Origin: Eubacterium nodatum ATCC 33099 | Lineage (GTDB): Bacteria > Bacillota > Clostridia > Peptostreptococcales > Anaerovoracaceae | Assembly (NCBI GenBank): GCA_000510425.1 | Contig: AZKM01000011.1 | Span: 1-21,303 of the forward strand | Direction: 5' to 3' | Length of the DNA stretch: 21,303 nucleotides | In this document: one piece after another, positions 15,473 to 21,303 of the stretch | Numbering within the stretch: position 1 is the first letter of the stretch | How the letters are laid out: every line of letters begins with the position of its first letter | Position numbers and translations under genes: made by a program | Notes under the pieces: model-generated | What the model saw: only the letters and a program-made list of their open reading frames with translations | Database searches by the model: none | What the model was told of the DNA's origin: nothing

Positions 15473-16465
15473 ATGTATGCTGATAAATTTTATTCCGGTT
15501 TATTTTCTCAACTAAATCTAAATCCTGATAAATCTGGTATCAAACCCAGTGGCGGTTTTACCATGGTGCCAAAAGATAGTACTGGCGAAGGATATCTATG
15601 GACATACCCTGTAAATGCATTTTGTTCTATAAATATTTACCATCTTCGTTTTTATAATGAAATGCATTACAGATATTATCACCCTAAAATGTTGGTACTT
15701 TCCCAAAGTTCATTTTATGTTGCAAGAGCAATAAAAAATAATTCTTGTAATCAAAAAAATCAACTTATTGGTTATTACCTTGATAATGGCGAGCATGAAT
15801 ATACAATTCCTGCTGGGATTTGGTTAGACAGTGTTGGAGTTTCAATTTTTCCTGAATATTACGAAGAATACCTTCCAAAAATATTTCATCAAGACTTTTC
15901 TTCACTTTCAGAAATAGTCCCTCGAATTGGTACAGACCTATTTATACCAAAAATCTCAACAATACTTGATGATATTGCCACATACACACCAACATCAGAA
16001 ATCTCGGAACTATTCTATGAGGCTAAAATATTAGAAATAATCGCAGCATTTTTATCTTGGAAAAGCAATGCTGTTCACAATGTTATAGACAAAGAAGATT
16101 CAGAAGCACTTCATCGTCTTGGTCACTATTTAGAACAAAACTTTTCCAATCCAACGAACATTCAAATGTATGCACGCATGTGCAATATGAGCAAATCTAA
16201 ACTGTCGGAAATGTTTCATTCTATATATGGATGCACCATTGTAGAATTTATTATGAACTACAGGATAGATAAAGCAAAAAGATTATTATTAGAAAATGAT
16301 TTATCTATTCAACAGATTGCTACAACCGTAGGCTATTCTCATCAAAGCAGTTTTACCTATATTTTCAAACAACATGTGGGATGCACGCCACGTGAATATA
16401 GAAAAGATAATTCTAATTTTCACAGCATTAGTTCTACAATTTCAACTTCTAAAAACCATTTATGA
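15473..16465 (+). CDS. AraC-family transcriptional regulator
   Basis: A 330-residue regulator. The C-terminal 100 residues form the double helix-turn-helix: LGHYLEQNFSNPTNIQMYAR leads into MSKSKLSEMFHSIYGCTI, then the second unit DLSIQQIATTVGYSHQSSFT followed by YIFKQHVGCTPREYRK. The N-terminal 200 residues are a ligand-sensing part without a family I can name. ATG at 15473 has AAGGAG eight bases upstream. It is divergent from the ECF importer operon, and direct repeats lie in the shared upstream region. The likely role is activation of the importer (and perhaps of itself) by the imported compound. Some related regulators control siderophore uptake genes, but nothing here proves that ligand. 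Confidence 0.9.
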   Translation: MYADKFYSGLFSQLNLNPDKSGIKPSGGFTMVPKDSTGEGYLWTYPVNAFCSINIYHLRFYNEMHYRYYHPKMLVLSQSSFYVARAIKNNSCNQKNQLIGYYLDNGEHEYTIPAGIWLDSVGVSIFPEYYEEYLPKIFHQDFSSLSEIVPRIGTDLFIPKISTILDDIATYTPTSEISELFYEAKILEIIAAFLSWKSNAVHNVIDKEDSEALHRLGHYLEQNFSNPTNIQMYARMCNMSKSKLSEMFHSIYGCTIVEFIMNYRIDKAKRLLLENDLSIQQIATTVGYSHQSSFTYIFKQHVGCTPREYRKDNSNFHSISSTISTSKNHL

Positions 16466-16537
16466 TATTAACAGTTCTGTAACCTCAATCATTATCTGTA
16501 TTTTGGCAATCTTTATATAGAATAGCCCACGATTATT

Positions 16538-16546
16538 TGTTATAAT
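16538..16546 (+). promoter_or_regulatory. Extended -10 promoter upstream of the mobilisation genes
   Basis: TGTTATAAT gives a perfect TATAAT with the TG extension. No good -35 hexamer is present at 17 bp. It lies upstream of the inverted repeats and of mobC, so transcripts would cross the oriT region and the terminator there. Confidence 0.5.
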
Positions 16547-16582
16547 ATAGTTACAAATTCAAAACTTGCTTAACGCTGTTCA

Positions 16583-16704
16583 TATACTAATAGTATAAGA
16601 GCAAGCACAGTAAGTGTACGGACACTTACGGAAAAATTGATGAAGCAGCCCTTTGGGAACTGCTTCTTTTTTTATCAATTTTTAGCTTGTTAGGGAGACC
16701 CTAA
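16583..16704. other. Candidate origin of transfer (oriT) region
   Basis: Immediately upstream of mobC, this stretch is packed with inverted repeats. TATACTA/TAGTATA is at 16583-16597. GTAAGTGT/ACACTTAC is at 16610-16629 with an ACGG loop. A long hairpin covers 16632-16683. TTAGGG/CCCTAA at 16690-16704 is followed by GACCCCG. Relaxase genes usually lie beside their oriT, and oriT sites contain such repeats near the nick. The nick site itself cannot be assigned by eye. Confidence 0.55.
16632..16683 (+). terminator. Strong intrinsic terminator upstream of mobC
   Basis: GAAGCAG (16642-16648) pairs with CTGCTTC (16660-16666), followed by seven T. Outside it AAAAATTGAT (16632-16641) pairs with ATCAATTTTT (16674-16683), making a longer cruciform-like structure. 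It could stop transcripts arriving from the araC-like gene, or attenuate mobCA expression, since the only clear promoter seen is upstream of it. Confidence 0.85.
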
Positions 16705-16737
16705 GACCCCGAAAATCATACAAAGGAGGAAATACCT

Positions 16738-17094
16738 ATGGCAAACAGATTACGAAATGAACGACTTGAAATTAAATTGACCAAAGAAGAAAAGGCTCTT
16801 TTTGAGGAGAAAATGAAACTTGCAAAGTGCAGAAATATGAGCCACTTTATCCGCAAATGTGTTTTAGAAAAGGAGATTTATCAGGTAGATTTAGAGCCGT
16901 TTCGAGAGCTACAAGGCTTACTTTCCAATGCTACAAATAATATCAATCAGATTGCAAAGAGAGTAAATCAGACAGGTATCATCTATAAAGATGACATCCG
17001 AGATATGAAGAAAGAAATTGAATATTTTTCTAAAGAGTTGTGGCAAATTCACTCCCTGCTTCTGAAAAGAACTTCTGAAACGGAAGGGGAATAA
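16738..17094 (+). CDS. mobC: MobC-like relaxosome accessory protein
   Basis: A 118-residue basic protein of the MobC type. The N-terminus, RLEIKLTKEEKALFEEKMKL, then MSHFIRKCVLEKEIY, fits a ribbon-helix-helix DNA-binding fold. The middle has the MobC pattern LSNATNNINQIAKRVNQTGI, and a helical C-terminus ends the protein. ATG at 16738 has GGAGG eight bases upstream. The relaxase gene starts two bases after its stop, so the two are co-translated. It is expected to bind oriT and help MobA open the nick site. Confidence 0.9.
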   Translation: MANRLRNERLEIKLTKEEKALFEEKMKLAKCRNMSHFIRKCVLEKEIYQVDLEPFRELQGLLSNATNNINQIAKRVNQTGIIYKDDIRDMKKEIEYFSKELWQIHSLLLKRTSETEGE

Positions 17095-17096
17095 CA

Positions 17097-18428
17097 ATGG
17101 CGATTACAAAAATACACCCTATAAAATCAACCCTTCATCTTGCCATCAACTATATTGTTAATGGAGATAAAACAGATGAACAGCTTTTGGTCAGCACGCA
17201 TAAATGCCACGAATCTTCTGCTCATACTCAGTTTTTACGAACAAGAGAGGAGGCGGGAACAAAGGGAACTGTCCTTGCAAGACATCTGATTCAATCTTTT
17301 CTACCGGGAGAAGCTACACCTGAAATGGCACATCGAATCGGTCTTGAGTTATGTAAGAAGATCCTAAAAGATGAATATGAATTTGTCCTATCGACGCACA
17401 TAGATAAAGGGCATATCCATAATCATATCATCTTCAACAATGTGAATATGGTTACCGGCAAATGCTATCAGTCGAACAAGAAAAGCTATCATAAGATCCG
17501 TTACCAGAGTGATAAGCTGTGCAAGGAAAATAACCTTTCCGTCATCGATGAACACTACGAAAGCTATAAGAAAAAATATAAGACTAACGGTAAATCTTGG
17601 TATGAGAATGAACATGCGAAGCGTGGTACTTCTTGGAAAAGTATGCTACAATTTGACATTGATCGCATAATAAAGCAATCACAGGATTGGGACGAATTTC
17701 TAAAGAAAATGGCTGAGCTTGGCTATGAAATCAAGCATGGTAAACACATCGCTTTTAAGCCGAAAGATAAGCCGAGATTTACAAGATCGAAGACGATTGG
17801 CGAAGATTATACGGAAGAACGGTTAAAAGAACGCATAGCGGAAAGGGAAACGATTAAGACTCCTCCTGTTAAAAAACGCATTGGAAATATCATTGACATG
17901 AACACCAATGCCAAGGTCAAAGAGAGCAAAGGTTATGAATTCTGGGCAACGAAACATAATCTGAATACGATGGCGGAATCCGTTATCTTTATCAGAGAAC
18001 ATGGGATTAAATCTGTTAAGCAGCTTGACGAATTTATTCAAAAAAGTGCTGATGAAAGGCAAAATTTACAAGATAAAATCAAATCCATTGATAAGGAAAT
18101 GGAACAGTTATCCGCTACGATGGAGCAAGTCCATACCGTCAAAAAATATCGAGTACACTACAAAGAATATCGCTCTAATCCATCTGATAAGGCATTTTTT
18201 GAGGAATACAAAACTCAGATTACCCTCTATGAAAATGCTCTTTCCGAGCTTAAAAAGTCCTATTCCAAGCTGCCAAATTCAAAGAACATTTTGGATAGGC
18301 TTGATAATCTGCAAGAAAAAAAGAATACCCTTATGCAAGAGTATTCTTCCTCAAAAGCTACAATGGACGAACTTTACAAGATACGCAAAAACTATGGAAT
18401 TTACATGGGTAAGGAGATGGAGAGATAG
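17097..18428 (+). CDS. mobA: MobA-like relaxase (mobilisation nuclease)
   Basis: A 443-residue relaxase of the MobA/VirD2-like fold. The likely nicking tyrosine is Y19 in INYIVNGDKT. Motif II includes RHLIQSFLPGE near 62-72. The metal-binding motif III is THIDKGHIHNHIIFNNV with H101, H106, H108 and H110. The C-terminal half (about 290-440) is a charged coiled-coil-like region. It would cut one strand at oriT and lead it into a recipient through a type IV secretion channel encoded elsewhere. It is read with mobC on the plus strand, opposite to the flanking element genes, so it may be a mobilisation cassette acquired separately. Length and motifs indicate an intact protein. Confidence 0.92.
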   Translation: MAITKIHPIKSTLHLAINYIVNGDKTDEQLLVSTHKCHESSAHTQFLRTREEAGTKGTVLARHLIQSFLPGEATPEMAHRIGLELCKKILKDEYEFVLSTHIDKGHIHNHIIFNNVNMVTGKCYQSNKKSYHKIRYQSDKLCKENNLSVIDEHYESYKKKYKTNGKSWYENEHAKRGTSWKSMLQFDIDRIIKQSQDWDEFLKKMAELGYEIKHGKHIAFKPKDKPRFTRSKTIGEDYTEERLKERIAERETIKTPPVKKRIGNIIDMNTNAKVKESKGYEFWATKHNLNTMAESVIFIREHGIKSVKQLDEFIQKSADERQNLQDKIKSIDKEMEQLSATMEQVHTVKKYRVHYKEYRSNPSDKAFFEEYKTQITLYENALSELKKSYSKLPNSKNILDRLDNLQEKKNTLMQEYSSSKATMDELYKIRKNYGIYMGKEMER

Positions 18429-18446
18429 TGTTCTCTCCTCTTTTTA
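18419..18446 (+). terminator. Intrinsic terminator overlapping the mobA stop codon
   Basis: GGAGAGA (18419-18425) pairs with TCTCTCC (18432-18438) around a 6-nt loop that contains the TAG stop, followed by TCTTTTTATT. It ends mobCA transcription just before the convergent SnoaL-like gene. Confidence 0.75.
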
Positions 18447-18836
18447 TTGTTCCCAAAACTTATCTTCTTCCTCTTGTTTTTCTGCGAAAGTCCAAACTTC
18501 CTGTATCTTACCATTCTCTATCCTGAATAGGTCAATCCCCGGATCATTTAGTTTTTCTTCTCCTCTTTCTGCTAAAGAAACAACACTGGCAGCCACAAAA
18601 CAGTCATTGCTTGCAGCCCAATTTGTTATCACCCTAAATGTTCCGTTACTTCTTTTTGAAAATTCTCCCAAACGCTCTCCTAATGCCTGTTTTCCCACTA
18701 TCACACCGGAAAGTGAACTCTCTCCTCCCATATGCCATACAATATTGTCCGACATCGTTTCAAAAACCGCTCCAAAATCTCCTTTTGATAATGCTTCTGT
18801 GTAAGCATGAAACACTTTCATAACTTCATTTTTCAT
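18444..18836 (-). CDS. SnoaL/NTF2-like small protein
   Basis: A 130-residue protein with the SnoaL/NTF2-like cone fold pattern. It has an N-terminal helix VMKVFHAYTEALSKGDF, then VFETMSDNIVWHMGGES, a central GKQALGERLGEFSKRSN, and C-terminal strands ending GIDLFRIENGKIQEVWTFAE. Members range from enzymes on small hydrophobic molecules to simple binding proteins, so the reaction is not predictable. The frame extends to 18884, but the ATG at 18836 has AAGGAGAT just upstream. It is divergent from an HxlR-type regulator gene, a common pairing for small detoxification or redox-response genes. Control by that regulator through the shared operator is likely. Confidence 0.82.
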   Translation of the reverse strand: MKNEVMKVFHAYTEALSKGDFGAVFETMSDNIVWHMGGESSLSGVIVGKQALGERLGEFSKRSNGTFRVITNWAASNDCFVAASVVSLAERGEEKLNDPGIDLFRIENGKIQEVWTFAEKQEEEDKFWEQ

Positions 18837-18882
18837 AGCTGATCTCCTTTCATTTTTTGAGAAATGATTTTCTCTTACTATC

Positions 18883-18951
18883 ATTATACTTTTTAAGTCT
18901 TGATTTTAGAAGTACGAACATTTATAATACATAGTATCTAATACGATACTA
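18883..18951. promoter_or_regulatory. Divergent promoters and operator between the SnoaL-like gene and the HxlR-type gene
   Basis: Plus strand: TTGATT (18900-18905), a 17-bp spacer and TATAAT (18923-18928) form a good promoter for the regulator. Minus strand: TATAAT (18888 to 18883) can serve the SnoaL-like gene. Just downstream of the plus -10, TAGTATC (18932-18938) and GATACTA (18945-18951) form an inverted repeat with a 6-bp gap, a plausible HxlR dimer site. Confidence 0.65.
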
Positions 18952-18973
18952 TTAGTTTTCTAAGGAGGTTACA

Positions 18974-19309
18974 ATGTCAAATGTTTATGATAAGTGTCCC
19001 TATGTTACGACTCAAAAAGTTTTACAAGGAAAATGAGCAATTGTAGTTTTATATCATCTAAGTACAGGCACGAAAAGGTTTAGTGAACTTGAACGGTTAA
19101 TTCCTGATGTTACTCGAACTGTTTTAACAAGACAGCTTCGTCAATTAGAACAAGACAAACTAATCATTAGAAAAGTTTTTCCGGAAGTTCCTCCCCATGT
19201 TGAATATTCTTTGAGTACATTAGGCACTAAATTTCAAAGAGTGTTAGATGAGATAGAAATCTTTGGATTGGATTATATTGCCGAGCTTAATAAAACACAT
19301 CGAACTTAA
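18974..19309 (+). pseudogene. HxlR-family regulator interrupted by an in-frame TGA
   Basis: From ATG at 18974, with AAGGAGG upstream, the frame encodes MSNVYDKCPYVTTQKVLQGK and then meets TGA at 19034-19036 (codon 21). After it the same frame continues AIVVLYHLSTGTKRFSELER and LIPDVTRTVLTRQLRQLEQD to TAA at 19307-19309, 111 codons in all. HxlR winged-helix proteins normally read GGKW or GKW here, so TGA replaces the conserved Trp codon TGG by one base change. The conserved early Cys (C8) and the winged helix are otherwise intact. TGA acts as a true stop elsewhere in the window, so this is most likely a recent nonsense mutation. A sequencing error is the main alternative. Loss of the regulator could leave the divergent SnoaL-like gene uncontrolled. 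Confidence 0.85.
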
Positions 19310-19327
19310 TTGTGTGCTAAAATCCAT

Positions 19328-19362
19328 AAAAAAAGAGCCGGTGCAATCCGAAGACCGCACCG
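19328..19362 (-). terminator. Intrinsic terminator after the SSB-like gene
   Basis: On the minus strand CGGTGC (19362 to 19357) pairs with GCACCG (19344 to 19339), followed after GCTC by seven T (19334 to 19328). It lies nine bases after the SSB-like gene's stop and ends the minus-strand operon arriving from the right. Confidence 0.8.
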
Positions 19363-19370
19363 ACATAAAT

Positions 19371-20189
19371 TTATCTCTCCGTTTCCTTTGCTTTTTCTTT
19401 ACTTTCTTTAGGCTTTTCCTTATCTTCCGCCTGATATTCTTTGATAGCACCAAGTATGGATTTTTTACCGTTTTCTTGACCTTTTTCAGAATTGAGCAAG
19501 GTATTTAACTTAGCTTTCATTTTTTCAAGATCTGCTCTAATCTGTCCTGATTGTTCCCAAGAATCAGCATAAAATAAGTCTTTTTCTCTTTCTTCTATCT
19601 CGCTTTTCAATTTAGCAATCTCTTGACTCTTATCCTGTCCTTTCATCTGTTCTTTTGCCTTTAAGAGCTTTGAGGATAATATTCTTACATTGCTGTGTTC
19701 CTTGCCGTTATCATCAATAGAGGTTCTGATTTGACCAAAAAGTTTCACAAAATCTCCCTGTTTAAAGTCCTTTGGAATATCACTCTTTTCTCCATAAGCG
19801 GAGCAATTATGATATACCTTATTCCCGTCATCATCTTTGGAAACTACGGAGAAATTTGCCACCTTAAAGGCTTCTCCGTTCTTATTTTCTCTTTCGATTA
19901 CATCTACATTGCCTACAACATTTCCGACAATATTTACAAGGTCATCTTTCTCCTGCTGAACATAGGGCAGGTCTTTTATCTGTCCCTGTTCTCTTAAATC
20001 TTCAATCATGTAATCGAAATCTTCATGAAGCAGATTGATGGTGTCATTTGCCATATAGGCATCATATAGCTTATCTAATGCACTTTCATCGTTAATGCCC
20101 TTTTCCATACTTATAATTGCCTTAACAAAGTCCTTATGGTTATCATTTACCATATCTTCAATCCTATCCCTTATTGTTTTGTAATCCAT
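19371..20189 (-). CDS. SSB-like single-stranded DNA-binding protein of the mobile element
   Basis: A 272-residue protein. An acidic helical N-terminus (about 1-80) precedes an OB-fold region at about 85-178: VGNVVGNVDVIERENKNGEA, FKVANFSVVSKD, VYHNCSAYGEKS, FKQGDFVKLFGQIR. This is the pattern of bacterial SSB domains. A charged coiled-coil segment covers about 180-232 and a Lys/Glu-rich tail ends the protein; the usual SSB acidic tip is absent. The segment SILGAIKEYQAE at 244-255 recurs in the upstream neighbour's C-terminus. ATG at 20189 has AAGGAGAT upstream. Co-directional with the large helicase-like gene 44 bases away, it probably protects or organises single-stranded DNA during transfer. 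Confidence 0.8.
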   Translation of the reverse strand: MDYKTIRDRIEDMVNDNHKDFVKAIISMEKGINDESALDKLYDAYMANDTINLLHEDFDYMIEDLREQGQIKDLPYVQQEKDDLVNIVGNVVGNVDVIERENKNGEAFKVANFSVVSKDDDGNKVYHNCSAYGEKSDIPKDFKQGDFVKLFGQIRTSIDDNGKEHSNVRILSSKLLKAKEQMKGQDKSQEIAKLKSEIEEREKDLFYADSWEQSGQIRADLEKMKAKLNTLLNSEKGQENGKKSILGAIKEYQAEDKEKPKESKEKAKETER

Positions 20190-20209
20190 GTTTTTATATC
20201 TCCTTTCAT

Positions 20210-20238
20210 GGTAAAAGGGAGCTGTTCGCTCCCTTACC
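20210..20238 (-). other. Intercistronic hairpin over the stop of the helicase-like gene
   Basis: AAGGGAGC (20215-20222) and GCTCCCTT (20228-20235) form a perfect 8-bp stem with a 5-nt loop, extended by GGT/ACC. It covers the TAA stop and lies before the SSB-like gene's ribosome site. With only a short T run after it, it probably processes or partly terminates the transcript. Confidence 0.55.
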
Positions 20239-21303
20239 TTGCATATTCCTGTTCTTTTGTAGTTTGTTTTTCTTCCGTTTTGCTTTCACTTTGATAAGCT
20301 CTTATCTGTCCTAAAATAGACGGTTTATCTTCCGTTCTTTGAGAAGTTTCCTCTTTCGTATGAAGATTATCTTCCACATCATAGGTTGATTCAAAGTAAT
20401 CACTGTCCCTGAAATCATTGTCATATCTGTCGATGATACCGTCATTATCGAGGTCTTTTGCAAGCGGATCATAGAAGTTTCCTTCATCATCAATCTCAAG
20501 TCCCGTTGCTGCTCTTAAATCTTCGGAATCCACATAGACCAAATCTTCAAAAGAGGATAGCTCAATCTCATTTTTCATATTCCTTAGAGCTTCATTTTCT
20601 CCTTTGTTCTCATAATCAAAGCTCTCTGTTTTGATTGGAGTATCATCAATGTACTGTGTCCATGTGTAATCCTCTAAATTCAGTTCGTACTGAATCCCAT
20701 GTCTTTCATCAGGAGTATTGGTATAGGCAAGCCCGATATGCTTTAAATCAGGATACAGCGTGTCAAACTCATCATAGCTGTGGTTTTCTTCATACTCTCT
20801 GTTGCAGAAGTTAATAATCGCTCTTTTTACATCTTCTACAAGGGGATTATCATTTCTCTTTTCTTCCACTTCTCCCATATCGAGCAGCTTATTCAGTTCG
20901 GCAAGCCTTAATACTTTAGTTTTCAGTTCATCTGCCTTTTCAAACGGCTTTTTAAGTTCTTCTTTGGCATTTTCAAGCTGTTCTTTTGTGCTGATGAGCT
21001 TTTCCTCTAATCTTTTCAGTTTTTCGGGCATTTTCTCAAGAGCGTTATCCAGTCTTGTAATATTACCATCCGCACTTGTGCCAAGTTCTCCGGAATGCTT
21101 TGCAGCACCGTTTAAGCTGAAGTTATGCTCATTGGTAAAGAAGTTATAACTGACCTCTAAATCCATATTTCTATACTTTCCTATCATCTTACTTTCGTTG
21201 ATTTTTATTTTTGAAATGGCTTCAAGCAGCTTTTCTCCTGCTAATTTCTTATCGGTAATCTTCTCGCCTAAAATAGTAATGGAAGTAAACTTTTCCTCTC
21301 CTT
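20234..21303 (-). CDS. C-terminal part of a very large polyvalent helicase/methylase-type protein, runs off the right edge
   Basis: The frame is open to the window edge. An ATG at 21187 exists, but 38 further codons upstream are in frame and match the same protein, so this is a 5'-truncated gene with 355 codons visible. The segment GEKITDKKLAGEKLLEAISK, then YRNMDLEVSYNFF, LNGAAKHSGELGTSADGNIT, RLDNALEKMPEKL and a long coiled coil ending KKPFEKADELKTKVLRLAEL is the conserved tail of giant SNF2-helicase or DNA-methylase proteins in conjugative elements. An acidic region follows, including DLDNDGIIDRYDNDFRDSDY, which resembles a calcium-binding Asp-rich loop. The C-terminus carries SILGQIRAYQSE, shared with the SSB-like protein. 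Its role is probably processing or protecting incoming DNA; the catalytic domains lie outside the window. Confidence 0.78.
   Translation of the reverse strand, partial: GEEKFTSITILGEKITDKKLAGEKLLEAISKIKINESKMIGKYRNMDLEVSYNFFTNEHNFSLNGAAKHSGELGTSADGNITRLDNALEKMPEKLKRLEEKLISTKEQLENAKEELKKPFEKADELKTKVLRLAELNKLLDMGEVEEKRNDNPLVEDVKRAIINFCNREYEENHSYDEFDTLYPDLKHIGLAYTNTPDERHGIQYELNLEDYTWTQYIDDTPIKTESFDYENKGENEALRNMKNEIELSSFEDLVYVDSEDLRAATGLEIDDEGNFYDPLAKDLDNDGIIDRYDNDFRDSDYFESTYDVEDNLHTKEETSQRTEDKPSILGQIRAYQSESKTEEKQTTKEQEYAR

Noticed and set aside
18001..18804. 267-codon plus-strand frame overlapping mobA and the SnoaL-like gene
   Set aside because: It is an out-of-frame shadow of two well-supported genes on both strands.
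18974..19309. TGA read as tryptophan (alternative genetic code) in the HxlR-type gene
   Set aside because: TGA is a genuine stop elsewhere in the window, for example in the ATGA overlap ending the ECF T-component gene and at the end of recombinase 2.

Overview
The window is AT-rich DNA with Shine-Dalgarno sites of the GGAGG type and TAA, TAG and TGA stops. Its gene families are those of anaerobic Firmicutes (Clostridia or Tissierellia). No rRNA or housekeeping gene is present to fix the genus. Most of the window looks like one end of an integrative mobile element of the Tn1549/CTn type, next to a small defence-related stretch that may be chromosomal.

Layout. 1-648: the end of a CRISPR array (30-bp repeats, 36-38-bp spacers) that continues off the left edge; no cas genes are visible. 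798-1498, minus strand: a complete type III toxin-antitoxin locus of the CptIN type. It has a promoter, three 48-nt antitoxin RNA repeats whose pseudoknot stems covary, a terminator, and the toxin gene. 1561-6451, minus: three abutting, intact large serine recombinases. 6596-7700, minus: a DUF6870-like small protein, a 17-codon ORF and a sigma-70-like regulator, typical accessory genes of such elements. 7742-8099: the sigma gene's leader, with a 33-codon ORF, a strong terminator whose 3' arm can also pair with the sigma gene's ribosome-binding site, and the N-terminal remnant of a MATE efflux gene.

8099-16465 is transport cargo. One minus-strand operon holds a TetR regulator and two exporter-fold ABC half-transporters. 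A second holds an ECF-type importer (S component, T component, double ATPase), read divergently from an AraC-family regulator. 16538-18428, plus strand: a mobilisation module with a promoter, a candidate oriT rich in inverted repeats, mobC and a mobA relaxase. 18444-19309: a SnoaL/NTF2-like gene divergent from an HxlR-type regulator broken by one in-frame TGA. 19328-21303, minus: an SSB-like protein and the C-terminal part of a very large polyvalent helicase/methylase-type protein that runs off the right edge.

How it fits together: the recombinases would excise and integrate the element, MobC/MobA would start DNA transfer at the nearby oriT, the SSB-like and helicase-like proteins would handle the transferred DNA, and the sigma-like factor probably controls mobility genes. 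The two ABC systems with their own regulators are the payload; they suggest paired export and import, or import of a scarce small ligand, but the substrate cannot be read from the sequence. The most informative non-coding elements are the CptI RNA, the three-armed leader before the sigma gene, and the oriT region.
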